From Parapedobacter tibetensis (GTDB lineage: Bacteria > Bacteroidota > Bacteroidia > Sphingobacteriales > Sphingobacteriaceae), in the NCBI RefSeq assembly GCF_024643205.1, contig NZ_JAMKQJ010000002.1, forward strand, positions 372,001-436,000: a stretch of DNA of 64,000 nucleotides, in the 5' to 3' direction. The position numbers were made by a program, and so were the translations under genes. Within the stretch, counting starts at the first letter, position 1; every line of letters starts with the position of its first letter. Below are positions 36,630 to 45,849 of the stretch, in pieces. Below the pieces are notes generated by a model that saw nothing but the letters and a program-made list of their open reading frames with translations, ran no database searches and had not been told where the DNA came from.

Positions 36630-37892
36630 ATGATGATCGTAAAATCACTTTTGAAGCCTTCTATATTTGCGCTAACCAGCATTGCGATGTTTAGCTTAGC
36701 TTGTCAAGATCAATCAAAAGAACAACGTGATGACCTTAAACTAAGCGCCAAGTTTATCGACAAACAACTTGATGATGCGGTATCCCAAATAAAAATATTG
36801 GCTAAAAATGTGCCTGAGGACAGTTTGCCTCGTACATTTCAAGGTGATGCGAGCATAAGTTCAAATACCGCATGGTGGACTTCCGGTTTTTATCCCGGAT
36901 CCTTGCTATACTTGTATGAGCATTCGGGCGATGAAGGATTGCTAACCCTGGCGAAAAGTAAATTGACCATCCTCGAGAAGGAGAAACATAACAAAGGAAC
37001 CCATGATCTGGGCTTTATGCTCTATTGCAGCTTCGGCAATACGCTTAGGATCACAGGAGACACCGCAACCTATAAAGACATACTGCTCACTGGTGCTGAA
37101 TCGCTCATCAGCCGGTATAATCCCACTGTTAAAGCCATCCGTTCTTGGGAAGGCTGGACGTATCCGGTCATCATTGACAACATGATGAACCTCGAATTTC
37201 TTACCCAAGCCACCAAACTCGGTGGCGACCCGAAATATTACGACATTGCGGTAACCCATGCTAACACGACCATCAAAAACCACTACCGCCCGGATTACAG
37301 CAGTTACCATGTCGTTGACTATAATCCGGAGGATGGCAGCATTGTGGGCAAGAAAACAGCGCAAGGTGCTTTTGATGAATCTGCTTGGGCGCGTGGGCAA
37401 GCGTGGGGCTTATACGGCTATGTGATGATGTACCGCGAAACGGGAGATCAGACCTATTTGGATTTTGCGAAAAATATCGCCGCATTCATCCTCAACCACC
37501 CGAACATGCCTGAGGATTTGGTGCCTTATTGGGATTTCAATGCACCGGATTTGCCTGACGATAGCCCCTACGCAGCGGACTATAAGACGAATCGAGACGT
37601 ATCCACGGCTTCCATATTGGCGTCGGCATTGGTTGAGCTAAGCACCCTCACCGATGGAGAGGAAAGCGCCAACTATTTAGCCAAGGCTGAGAAAATGCTG
37701 CAAAGCCTTTCAGCAGCACCTTATAAAGCGGACTTAGGCACCAATGGTGGATTTATTCTTCAACGCAGTGTAGGCTCCATTCCACACAACAGTGAAATCG
37801 ATGTGCCGCTTACCTATGCCGACTATTATTATATCGAAGCGCTGATGCGGTATAAGCTGTTGTTAGCAGGAGAACCCCTACATCGTCAATAA
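36630..37892 (+). CDS. GH88 unsaturated glucuronyl hydrolase, lipoprotein
   Basis: 420 residues. A lipoprotein signal ends in SLAC (Cys25). The (alpha/alpha)6 barrel of family GH88 is shown by AWWTSGFYPGSLLYLYE, the catalytic-type Asp126 in THDLGFM, Asp183 in VIIDNMMNLEF, and ESAWARGQAWGLYGY. GH88 enzymes remove delta-4,5-unsaturated uronic acids left at the non-reducing end by polysaccharide lyases. It has its own promoter overlapped by the fourth operator copy, which links it to the same regulator as the inositol genes and to the lyase-like protein at 24645. The aglycone after removal could be inositol; this is inference. Confidence 0.9.
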   Translation: MMIVKSLLKPSIFALTSIAMFSLACQDQSKEQRDDLKLSAKFIDKQLDDAVSQIKILAKNVPEDSLPRTFQGDASISSNTAWWTSGFYPGSLLYLYEHSGDEGLLTLAKSKLTILEKEKHNKGTHDLGFMLYCSFGNTLRITGDTATYKDILLTGAESLISRYNPTVKAIRSWEGWTYPVIIDNMMNLEFLTQATKLGGDPKYYDIAVTHANTTIKNHYRPDYSSYHVVDYNPEDGSIVGKKTAQGAFDESAWARGQAWGLYGYVMMYRETGDQTYLDFAKNIAAFILNHPNMPEDLVPYWDFNAPDLPDDSPYAADYKTNRDVSTASILASALVELSTLTDGEESANYLAKAEKMLQSLSAAPYKADLGTNGGFILQRSVGSIPHNSEIDVPLTYADYYYIEALMRYKLLLAGEPLHRQ

Positions 37893-37932
37893 TCGCTGAT
37901 ACTGATCTTATATCTCGTTGTTGCGCTTTCCA

Positions 37933-39027
37933 TTATCGGGCTTCACCAAAGTACTTCTTACGGAGTTCTGCTATTAAACCACGCTCATGAGCCCCTAATA
38001 GCGCAATGGTCAGTCGCCTAGTTAAGGGACTTCCTTGCATTAAGCCAAAACCATATTTATCCGGTTTGAAGAGCGGTCCTACCATCGTTACACGCCGCTT
38101 CGGATACGTATGTTCGTAATATTCAAGCACGGGGGCATCACCAATAATAGCTGCTATTTTCCCTCCCTGCAAAGCATCAACGGCATCGTCAATATTGTTA
38201 TATGGATAGGTTTGCAGTCCTGTTTCCTGCGCATATTCTTCGGAAACACTACCGGTAAAAACACCAACAGTCTTTCCAGAAAGGTCGGCAACACCATTGA
38301 TCTGATTGGTTAACGACGTGGTTGTCATAACACTGGTAATGGATGAGGTGACGTAAGCAAGCACAGCCACACCACAAACTAGCCACAAAGCCGAAAAAAT
38401 CCGACCCATCCAACCAAATAGGTTCTTTCTACTTGCTTTTCCCGAGGTTGTAATCGACATTACTTGGTAAAAACTTTCCGCAATCCCTTCACGCCAATTC
38501 CGAGGAAAATCCTTGTCGAACTTACGATCAAAAATGGCGAGGAGCAGCGTAGCGACTAAAATGACGAAGACCAGCCAGGCATATGTATGTAAATGGCCCG
38601 CGCTATTTAATCCAGAAATAATATCTGAAAATCCGGCTTTTCGATTTTGATCAACCATCACTCTGAGGCCAGCATCATACCAAGGTTGTGTGAAGTCGAT
38701 ACGCGTGGCTCGATCTTGCGTAATCGTAAGGTTTGTAATTGCAACATCAAACAGCCCCTTTTCTGTACCCTGAACCAATTCGCGAAAAGTAGGCACTACC
38801 TCATAGCTGCATGAAAGCTGGAGATCATTCGCCAACGATTCCCAAAGCTCCATTGACATACCGGTTAACCCACTTTCATTTTCTATCACAAAGGGAGGGC
38901 TCACGTAAACACCCACTTTAATGTGCGATGCCGTATCTACATCCTGAGCATATAAATCTGCGGTATACTGAGTGAGTAATAAAGTTAATAAGCATATTAA
39001 CCAATACTTAAGCGTTCTATATCTCAT
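37933..39027 (-). CDS. Prokaryotic ionotropic glutamate receptor-like channel
   Basis: 364 residues in the order of bacterial GluR0-type receptors: signal (1-27), first half of a periplasmic amino-acid-binding domain (about 35-130, with VGVYVSPPFVIEN and TNLTITQDRATRIDFTQPWY), membrane span M1 (149-166), a pore-like loop (ITTSGKASRKN, 192-202), span M2 (207-230, ending AYVTSSITSVMTT), and the second half of the binding domain (250-360). The GluR0 filter TVGYG is absent, so potassium selectivity cannot be assumed. It probably gates ions on binding an amino acid. A plain solute-binding protein would lack the two internal spans. No transporter genes lie beside it. Confidence 0.82.
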   Translation of the reverse strand: MRYRTLKYWLICLLTLLLTQYTADLYAQDVDTASHIKVGVYVSPPFVIENESGLTGMSMELWESLANDLQLSCSYEVVPTFRELVQGTEKGLFDVAITNLTITQDRATRIDFTQPWYDAGLRVMVDQNRKAGFSDIISGLNSAGHLHTYAWLVFVILVATLLLAIFDRKFDKDFPRNWREGIAESFYQVMSITTSGKASRKNLFGWMGRIFSALWLVCGVAVLAYVTSSITSVMTTTSLTNQINGVADLSGKTVGVFTGSVSEEYAQETGLQTYPYNNIDDAVDALQGGKIAAIIGDAPVLEYYEHTYPKRRVTMVGPLFKPDKYGFGLMQGSPLTRRLTIALLGAHERGLIAELRKKYFGEAR

Positions 39028-39070
39028 AAATTCATGATTTATTCAATGCCGTTTTTTCTTGTGTTTTTAT

Positions 39071-39688
39071 TTATTGCCTCTTTGCAATCCAAAGGGTATC
39101 ATATTGTCTAAAAAATTTAAAGTTGGTCGATTTTAGAATAAACTTCTTTATAACGTGAGTGGGACCGAGTTCATCTCGCTTTTCGTAAAAATCGTGAAAA
39201 GCAATAAACCCACCGGAAACAATTTTGGGAGAATAAAGATCGAAATCTGTTTTACATCCTTCTATAGAATGATCGCCATCAATAAATAGAAAATCTATTC
39301 TGTTGAAATCTTTATGGAATTGTGTAGAATAACCTTTTTTTACTACAATCTTTTTATGAACGCCAAATCGTTTCATGGTATTGTTAAAATTCACTAGCAA
39401 ATCTTCCACCCCTTTATTGTCGGTATATTCTTTTTGGCTCCCAACGTCAAGTCCAGCATCTGCATTAAATGGATCAATGGCGTATATTTTGCCCGATTTA
39501 AGTCCTTTTGATATACAATAGGTGCTTTTACCTTTCCAGCTTCCGATTTCTACAACGACGGCATTTCGAGGAAGTTTGTGCGCTATATGATAAAGGCCTA
39601 GGGCCTCATTATCACTTAACCACCCTTCTATTTTGTGATATTCATGAATCTTTCTTAAAATCAATTTTTCTCTAAGCTTCTCAAACAT
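39071..39688 (-). CDS. Class I SAM-dependent methyltransferase
   Basis: 205 residues of the Methyltransf_24 type. The SAM-binding motif I is VVVEIGSWKGKST; the following acidic strand is IYAIDPFNAD; a DxD-like segment is FLFIDGDHSIEG, with DLYSPKIVSGGFIAFHDF after it. Relatives often modify sugars in surface polysaccharides or act on small molecules; the substrate is unknown. The gene is strongly AT-rich and stands between the receptor-like gene and the ABC-2 permease genes with separate spacing on each side, so operon membership is doubtful. Confidence 0.85.
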   Translation of the reverse strand: MFEKLREKLILRKIHEYHKIEGWLSDNEALGLYHIAHKLPRNAVVVEIGSWKGKSTYCISKGLKSGKIYAIDPFNADAGLDVGSQKEYTDNKGVEDLLVNFNNTMKRFGVHKKIVVKKGYSTQFHKDFNRIDFLFIDGDHSIEGCKTDFDLYSPKIVSGGFIAFHDFYEKRDELGPTHVIKKFILKSTNFKFFRQYDTLWIAKRQ

Positions 39689-39788
39689 AATTTACAACAG
39701 TAATAGGAATCATGAGCTAATCTGTTTGAATCAGGTCTCAGCTAATAGCGATGATTTTTCTATATTTTCTCTAATTTAAATATTATTT

Positions 39789-40952
39789 TTAATTTGATTG
39801 ACCATGAAGCTTACGAACGCTCCAAAAACAAAGTAAGCTGTAAAAAGCAAACAGTACTATTAAATGGAGTAAAGGCGTAAGATTATCTTGAAGAGCACCA
39901 CCACCTTGCACGATATTGACATATACTTTTAAAAAAGGAGTGGTAGGCAGCAGATTGGATATGCCCTGTACCAATAGTGGTAGTGATTCAAAGGGCCACA
40001 CATAGCCGGTGATCAGAAAAATAGGATACGTGGAAAAAGCCATGACTTGCAGGCATATTAATTGTGACTTAAAACACAAACCTATTACCTGCGCAAGTGG
40101 TATTAATGTCAAAATAAAGATAAACATCAATAAAGCAAGCTCCCAGCCATTGCCCCTCATTGGTAAATTGAGTAAAGAAAAATTAATATTGAGAAAAAAG
40201 AAGCTGTAGGCCCCATACAATAAAAGGTAAAATAAACCTTTGCCCCATATCGCATTTGAAATTCCAAATTTAGTCCATGACGCTATTGTCGAATGTTGTC
40301 TTTCAGCCGCTGTACTTTCTGAAAGCCCTATCAACAAGGTTTGCTGCAGTATAAGCGCCAATAAACCGGGTAGCAGGAAAGCGCCATAGCTAGTGCGTTC
40401 GTTAAAAAGCGGGCGGTAATCTAAGTTTATAGGCATTACCTGCTGCATGGCAATTTCAGTCGTCAAGCCTTTTGATTTTTCAAAATATTGCAGCCTTACA
40501 CCCGCGCCGACAGTCAGGCATATTTGTTGTACATTCAATAAGAGGTCGCTGGAAGGGAGAAACCTCGCTGCGTTCACCGCCATCACAACATTCGCTTGCT
40601 TAAGGGATAATAAGTTATTTTCCGTCTTAGCAGGAATATAAAGGTAACCTTGGCAATTACCTTGATATAGCTGTTCTTTCGCATCGCCTAGGTTAGCAAA
40701 CTGAACAATGTCTACTACCGGCGAATTATTAATGTTCTGTGCTAACAATCTCGAAAGGGACGTATTATCATCATCCACAAGTCCTAACTTTACGTTTTCC
40801 TCTTCTTTGTTTATATAAATACTTCCATAAAAGAAAGCGTATAGTAATGGGGCGATCAGTAGCGTAAGTAGTAGACTATGATCTTTTGGAACCATTGCCA
40901 CTTCTCTTAAAAATATACGCAGTATATGTGGTCTACTTTTTCCCATACTCAT
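39789..40952 (-). CDS. ABC-2 type permease
   Basis: 387 residues: one N-terminal span, a large extracytoplasmic domain (residues 40-180), then about five spans (LLPGLLALILQQTLLIGLSES, a polar stretch, and ITGYVWPFESLP near the end), the layout of YhgE/YbhR-type ABC-2 permeases. It overlaps the preceding permease gene by four bases (ATGA), so the two are coupled and probably form a heterodimer that exports a compound together with the HlyD and TolC proteins of the same run. No ATPase gene is present in the run. Confidence 0.87.
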   Translation of the reverse strand: MSMGKSRPHILRIFLREVAMVPKDHSLLLTLLIAPLLYAFFYGSIYINKEEENVKLGLVDDDNTSLSRLLAQNINNSPVVDIVQFANLGDAKEQLYQGNCQGYLYIPAKTENNLLSLKQANVVMAVNAARFLPSSDLLLNVQQICLTVGAGVRLQYFEKSKGLTTEIAMQQVMPINLDYRPLFNERTSYGAFLLPGLLALILQQTLLIGLSESTAAERQHSTIASWTKFGISNAIWGKGLFYLLLYGAYSFFFLNINFSLLNLPMRGNGWELALLMFIFILTLIPLAQVIGLCFKSQLICLQVMAFSTYPIFLITGYVWPFESLPLLVQGISNLLPTTPFLKVYVNIVQGGGALQDNLTPLLHLIVLFAFYSLLCFWSVRKLHGQSN

Positions 40953-42121
40953 TCTCGTTCGCTAACCTGAGAAGCTGTTTTAAATTGTTTACTAAATAAA
41001 ATGATGGCTGTCGGAAATAGCACGATGCAGAATAATACTAGTTTTCCTATTTCATTTTCACTATAATGTAGCGGCAAATTCATATAGTATGCTTTGAAAA
41101 AAGCATCCAAAAACGATGTATAAGGCATGATGGTAGCATAGTATTGATCGTACCAAGGCATTGCCCATCTGGGAAAAGTAAATCCACTAAAAACAAATGC
41201 AGGGCTGGTATAAAAAAGAGCGGTATCACCGGCGAGCATTACGTCTTTAAATAAGGAAGAAATAAACATTCCAACGCCGATGCAAGCCAATGTTAGTAAA
41301 GAATATAATATAAAGAACTTACCGGTCGCAGCGGCAACCCCGATACCAAAATAAGGAAAAATGACAAAGGCAATAAGTACGAAGTTAAACCATGCGACCA
41401 CCAAGTGTGCAATTGTTTTTCCTAAAATGACGAGCGAAGCGGATCCGTTGGATAGCTGATACAATTCATCCATCGAATTGGTTTTCCATTCATAATTAAG
41501 CGCTAACATGCAGCTGATAATAATAATCATTTGTATCCCAACCGTTATAAGGCCAGGTACTAAATATTTTTGATAATTATAATCTGCGTTATACAGCTGA
41601 TAGCTGATCAGGTTAACAGGATTGGCTATGGCCATCGCACTACTACTGGGTATACCTTCCTTTTGTAGCTTTTGTAAGGTTACCCCCGCACTACCCATGA
41701 TAACAACTTCAGCAACGGCTTTGTAGATCAATTTTGCCGGAACCAGCGACGCAGCATTGGTATACAGAGTAACATTTGCGACACGTTTACTGTAAATATC
41801 ATTTTGCATATTTACAGGAAAATGTATCGCTCCCATAATCTCCCCATTTTGAATCCACCTCTTTAAGTCAGCCTCATTATTTACATGCTCGGTAATCTTC
41901 AGGGTTTCACCTTGTTCTAACAAGTAGATAAGTTGTCGACTGATAGCACTATTATCCTCATCCCAAATCGCAAAAGGCAGTTCCTTTGCGTCCTGTTTTT
42001 GGTAAATAAGCGCATAAAAAAAGAACAGTATACTTGGAACAATGAGCAATACGATGTAAAATACCGGTAGCGCTACTATCCGTTTCCACTCACGTATGAT
42101 GATGTCACCCAAGCGATTCAT
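40949..42121 (-). CDS. ABC-2 type permease
   Basis: 390 residues, a paralogue of the next permease: N-terminal span (ALPVFYIVLLIVPSILFFFYAL), extracytoplasmic domain with a DEDNSAISRQL segment that matches DDDNTSLSRLL in its partner, and five to six C-terminal spans including FVFSGFTFPRWAMP. Start and stop each overlap a neighbour by four bases, so it is translated with hlyD before it and the second permease after it. Likely an export permease for a hydrophobic or cationic compound; the cargo is unknown. Confidence 0.87.
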   Translation of the reverse strand: MNRLGDIIIREWKRIVALPVFYIVLLIVPSILFFFYALIYQKQDAKELPFAIWDEDNSAISRQLIYLLEQGETLKITEHVNNEADLKRWIQNGEIMGAIHFPVNMQNDIYSKRVANVTLYTNAASLVPAKLIYKAVAEVVIMGSAGVTLQKLQKEGIPSSSAMAIANPVNLISYQLYNADYNYQKYLVPGLITVGIQMIIIISCMLALNYEWKTNSMDELYQLSNGSASLVILGKTIAHLVVAWFNFVLIAFVIFPYFGIGVAAATGKFFILYSLLTLACIGVGMFISSLFKDVMLAGDTALFYTSPAFVFSGFTFPRWAMPWYDQYYATIMPYTSFLDAFFKAYYMNLPLHYSENEIGKLVLFCIVLFPTAIILFSKQFKTASQVSERE

Positions 42122-43113
42122 TCAGGCAAATCTAATGAGGCAGTCATTCCGGATCGCAATCCCTTTATTGCAGAGAGATTCGTTGGTTTAAACTCGACGG
42201 TAAATGTCCGAAGTTCAAATGAACCTTTATCTTTACTGGGAACCCAATTAGCAAAAGTCAATGTTGGAGCGATGGAAGATACGGCTACATCAAAAACCTC
42301 CGGTTGACAGCCCGGGACCTTTATTTTCGCCTTCGTTCCTACCTGCAATAAACCACCTAGGTCCTGACGGATGTTAAACCGAATGATGGACGAATTTTTC
42401 TTTTCCAGTGTCATCATCGGGTAGCCAATTGAAACCACTTCGCCCTCATGGATAACGAGCGATGAGATGATGCCATCAGCAGGGGCATAGATTTTTGTGT
42501 TGTTACCTAATGATTTCGTAAGGTCATATGCCTGTTCAGCCTGCCTGACGATGGCATCGGCAGTCTTTAGTAATTCTGGGCGCGCCCCATTTTGTAGCAG
42601 CTGTAAATTAAGCTTAGCTGTTTCCATTTCTTTTTTGGAAGCCTGATGTTTAAAATAGAACAAGTCCTTTTCCTGCCCGGATATCACATCTGCATTGTAT
42701 AGGTTTTCCATGCGCTGGTACGTGGTGCTGAATAATTTATATTGATCCTGACTTATCTGATATAAGTTATTTGCAGCAGATAGCAGCTCGGGGCTTGCCC
42801 CGTTTTTGAGTAACTGCAGTTGCCCGGTTGCGGCATCAATGGCCGCTTGTGCCTGTGCTTGCAAGGCCCGAATTTCGTTTGAACTTATAATAGCCAATAA
42901 TTGTCCTGCTTTTACTTCTTCACCTAATCCAACGAATAATGAATCCAATCTACCAGGAAAAGAAGAAGCGATATCCACGCTTGTAGCATCTACCATACCG
43001 ATAACCTGATTTTTATCTTCTTCTCCATTGTTCCGGAGAAAAAAAATAAAAGCGATCACCACAACTAGTAAAGGTATCAATACAGCCCAGTATGTTTTTA
43101 ATAGCGTCTTCAT
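42118..43113 (-). CDS. HlyD-type membrane fusion protein
   Basis: 331 residues: one N-terminal span (AVLIPLLVVVIAFIFFL), a barrel-sandwich/lipoyl half (GRLDSLFVGLGEEVKAGQLLAI), a coiled-coil hairpin with two repeated arms that each contain LQLLxNGAxPELL, the second lipoyl half (IYAPADGIISSLVIHEGEVV) and a beta-barrel end. It bridges an inner-membrane permease and a TolC channel. The TolC gene lies 42 bases before it and two ABC-2 permeases overlap its end. The assembly would be a tripartite exporter of the YbhG/EmrA kind. Confidence 0.9.
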   Translation of the reverse strand: MKTLLKTYWAVLIPLLVVVIAFIFFLRNNGEEDKNQVIGMVDATSVDIASSFPGRLDSLFVGLGEEVKAGQLLAIISSNEIRALQAQAQAAIDAATGQLQLLKNGASPELLSAANNLYQISQDQYKLFSTTYQRMENLYNADVISGQEKDLFYFKHQASKKEMETAKLNLQLLQNGARPELLKTADAIVRQAEQAYDLTKSLGNNTKIYAPADGIISSLVIHEGEVVSIGYPMMTLEKKNSSIIRFNIRQDLGGLLQVGTKAKIKVPGCQPEVFDVAVSSIAPTLTFANWVPSKDKGSFELRTFTVEFKPTNLSAIKGLRSGMTASLDLPE

Positions 43114-43155
43114 TGAAATATTGTTTTAATGAGCACTAATCATTGTTAAAGCCAT

Positions 43156-44589
43156 TTATTGAATGTATTTAGCAATTTCCATAGGATTTCCCAAAATATT
43201 GTAATATTCGGCCAATGCTAAATAATATCCCATTAGCGCGGTAGCATAAGCTTTTTCAATTTCCACTTCCACGAGCAACGCATCATTAACATCCTTAGGG
43301 GATGAAAGCTGGTTTTCCATCCGTTTTTGAATAAGCTGAGTCGTTGTTATTGCCTCCATTTTGGCTGATTCTAATGATTTTAGATCATTTTGCAAAGCAT
43401 CAGCTTTATTTTTAGCCACCATCAGCTGAACCTGTAGCGATTGACTGGCATTTTTCTGCGCCAGATCTGCTTCCAATATGAGTTCTTTGGCAGCCTGTGT
43501 CCGCTTGCGGGTCTGTCCGTTAAATAAAGTCCATTGCATTTCCAGTCCTACAAACCAATCGGGAATAGTGACCGGTAAATCCCGTTGATACAGGTTATAA
43601 TTACCAACCGCAAAAATATTGGGAAGGCTGAACGACTTGCTGATTTTTTCGGATGTTTTGGCATAGGTGCTTTTGCTACGGGCTAACTGATAAATAGGGT
43701 TCCTTTCCCAGAACGCTCCCTCAGGAACGATCATATCAGCACCGCTATACTGTAAGGTGTCCAAGACGTTTATTTCCGCATCAAGCGCTTGTCCCATCAA
43801 TTTATTAAGTTCCGGAATAGCATTCTTCTTTTCTAAAAGCAAACCGTTATAGTGCGCCTTAGCTTGTGTTAAAACAACATTGGTCCAACTCCGTTGATAA
43901 GGTGGTAATACATCGTTTTTAACCATTTCATCCGCATAGATTTTATTCTTATTGAGCGCTTCTACAATGGCTTCCTGTTTGGTTAACATCGAGTTGAGGT
44001 ATAAAATCCGAATGTACTGGGAAGCAATTAAAAAGTTCACTTCCTTTTGGGCGACGTCCACATTAATCCGTTGAGTGGACACCGCGGCTGCTGCGATATT
44101 TTTGGCAGCATCCAATTTATTCCCTAACCAAAGGGGTTGCCTTACTCCTAGTCCGGCCATGAAATAGGCGCGCTGGCTTAACTGTGGGTTATAATCCGGA
44201 TATAAGTCTCCAATAATAGTTGAAGAGGTTCTATAAATTCTATCCTGTACAGGCTGTGATAGGTCGTTCCCTGTTATTTCTTTAAAAACTTCATTGGCAG
44301 CATGGACACTTTGTCGGGACGAGCCCTCGACAATTCCATTTCTAGCTTCTTGTAAATTAATAGTCAAAGGGCTGCTTAAGTAGGTATAACTGGAAAGTAA
44401 ATCCACTTTCGGGAGATAGCTGTTTTTCTCGGCCTGCAGGTTATACTCGCCAGCTCTAAGGGATGTTTGTGCTTGCTGAACCGTCAAGTTGTTTGCAGCC
44501 GCCATACGAAAGCAGTCTTCGAGTTTGATAACCTGGGCGGTGGAGGGCGTATAGCAAAAGATAAAAAATAAGAAGTATATATTTCTCAT
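43156..44589 (-). CDS. TolC-family outer-membrane efflux protein
   Basis: 477 residues with a signal peptide (IYFLFFIFCYTPSTAQ) and two OEP repeats rich in long helices (EDCFRMAAANNLTVQQAQTSL, and SESLQVQ-type repeats in the second half such as ELILEADLAQKNASQSLQVQ). It forms a trimeric outer-membrane channel for the exporter encoded downstream. It begins 10 bases after the porin stop, which points to co-transcription with that porin. Length and repeat pattern are normal for the family. Confidence 0.9.
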   Translation of the reverse strand: MRNIYFLFFIFCYTPSTAQVIKLEDCFRMAAANNLTVQQAQTSLRAGEYNLQAEKNSYLPKVDLLSSYTYLSSPLTINLQEARNGIVEGSSRQSVHAANEVFKEITGNDLSQPVQDRIYRTSSTIIGDLYPDYNPQLSQRAYFMAGLGVRQPLWLGNKLDAAKNIAAAAVSTQRINVDVAQKEVNFLIASQYIRILYLNSMLTKQEAIVEALNKNKIYADEMVKNDVLPPYQRSWTNVVLTQAKAHYNGLLLEKKNAIPELNKLMGQALDAEINVLDTLQYSGADMIVPEGAFWERNPIYQLARSKSTYAKTSEKISKSFSLPNIFAVGNYNLYQRDLPVTIPDWFVGLEMQWTLFNGQTRKRTQAAKELILEADLAQKNASQSLQVQLMVAKNKADALQNDLKSLESAKMEAITTTQLIQKRMENQLSSPKDVNDALLVEVEIEKAYATALMGYYLALAEYYNILGNPMEIAKYIQ

Positions 44590-44599
44590 ATTTTATGAT

Positions 44600-45793
44600 C
44601 TACAAGATAACCAGCGGCGAGGCTATGCCAATCATAATTCTAGCAGAACTGCCATTTGATGCAGCAAGGGATTGTTTAGCATAATCGCTGTAACGGAAGT
44701 ACCTTCCAACATAGGAGCTGAAAAATTTCAGGTTATAGTTCTTTATCGGGTAAAATTCAACAGAAGGAATGATCCCCCAGGCAGTTCTCATCTGATTTGA
44801 CGTACTCATTTCATCCGGGATATCTTTCCAGGAGGCCGTATTCACCATGCCGATGGTTGAGACCTTCCATTGGTCGTTTATGGAATAAACGATCCTCAGC
44901 CAGTGTTCGAGGTAGGATACGTTTTGGGCGGCGTGTGGTAACATATCTTCTGGGATAAGCGTGCTGATGATACCGCTGCGGTCAAGGTCTTCGCGGCTCC
45001 ATTTAAAATCGTATTGAAACAGCCAGTCATCGGACCTGAACTGGTTTCCCAATGCCGTATAATACATATTTACCGGATCCTCATTTTTACTGGCCTCCTG
45101 AAAAACACTGAAACTCCAGATGGTCTGTAGTTTACCCTCAGCAAAAGAACCGTTCCAGGTGCCCACGTAGGCGGCCGGGAATTTTGCTTCTCGAAGGTCT
45201 GGTACGTCTTTATATAATTCGGTAAAGGTTTTCGTGCGTGAATTAAGGATCTGTGCCGAAAGTGTGTGCTGGGTTGAAACCTTCCAGTTAAACTGTACAC
45301 CCGTAAGAAAATTGTCGGCATCATCGACAATGTCATTATACTGATAAACATCGATCGGGTTCATGTCGAATTCATAGCCCCCCCAATTTGCAGACATCTT
45401 TCCGATGGCGATGCTGGTTCTGTCCGATATATTATACCCAATAAAAGCCATATCGGTTGATCGGGACATGTTGTCTACCGATTGGACTTCCGGATCACGG
45501 GTATACCTATCGCGGAACCGGAAAAAAACTTTATCGCCAAAGACCATTCCCTTTATTTCCAGGCGGAACTGGTTCACGGCAAACCTGCTATTGGTATAGC
45601 TGCCATCCGTAAAATTGTTGTTCAGACCGATCTGGCTATTGGCAATTATATCCACATTGTTCAATAAATCAGCTTTATCCGTTTTGATGAGCGGCACATT
45701 ATGGTTAACCGTTGTATCAGTCTGCTTATGCTGCTGCGCAGATACGCCTACGGTTAAAAAAAGGATGGACAGCAATAGTAAAAACACACGCAT
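44600..45793 (-). CDS. Outer-membrane porin (OprO/P-like barrel)
   Basis: 397 residues: signal peptide (LLLLSILFLTVGVSAQQ) and a predicted 16-strand type barrel with alternating aromatic strands (FRLEIKGMVFGDKVFFRFRDRY, SIAIGKMSANWGGYEFDM, WLRIVYSINDQWKVSTIGM). It resembles the phosphate-selective porin O/P group, though specificity is not visible. It lies between asparaginase and TolC genes. Because a strong terminator follows the asparaginase gene, the porin may be reached only by read-through or from a promoter that I cannot identify. It could admit asparagine or aspartate, but that is inference. Confidence 0.72.
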   Translation of the reverse strand: MRVFLLLLSILFLTVGVSAQQHKQTDTTVNHNVPLIKTDKADLLNNVDIIANSQIGLNNNFTDGSYTNSRFAVNQFRLEIKGMVFGDKVFFRFRDRYTRDPEVQSVDNMSRSTDMAFIGYNISDRTSIAIGKMSANWGGYEFDMNPIDVYQYNDIVDDADNFLTGVQFNWKVSTQHTLSAQILNSRTKTFTELYKDVPDLREAKFPAAYVGTWNGSFAEGKLQTIWSFSVFQEASKNEDPVNMYYTALGNQFRSDDWLFQYDFKWSREDLDRSGIISTLIPEDMLPHAAQNVSYLEHWLRIVYSINDQWKVSTIGMVNTASWKDIPDEMSTSNQMRTAWGIIPSVEFYPIKNYNLKFFSSYVGRYFRYSDYAKQSLAASNGSSARIMIGIASPLVIL

Positions 45794-45818
45794 ATCTATA
45801 AATTTAAGTAAAATAAAA

Positions 45819-45837
45819 GGGCCGATCTGTTCGGCCC
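45819..45837 (-). terminator. Intrinsic terminator after asparaginase gene
   Basis: Perfect 7-base stem GGGCCGA / TCGGCCC with a 5-base loop, 13 bases after the stop on the minus strand, followed on that strand by TTTTATTTTA. This is a classical Rho-independent terminator and divides the aspartate genes from the porin/exporter genes. Confidence 0.8.
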
Positions 45838-45849
45838 ATAGGATAGATG

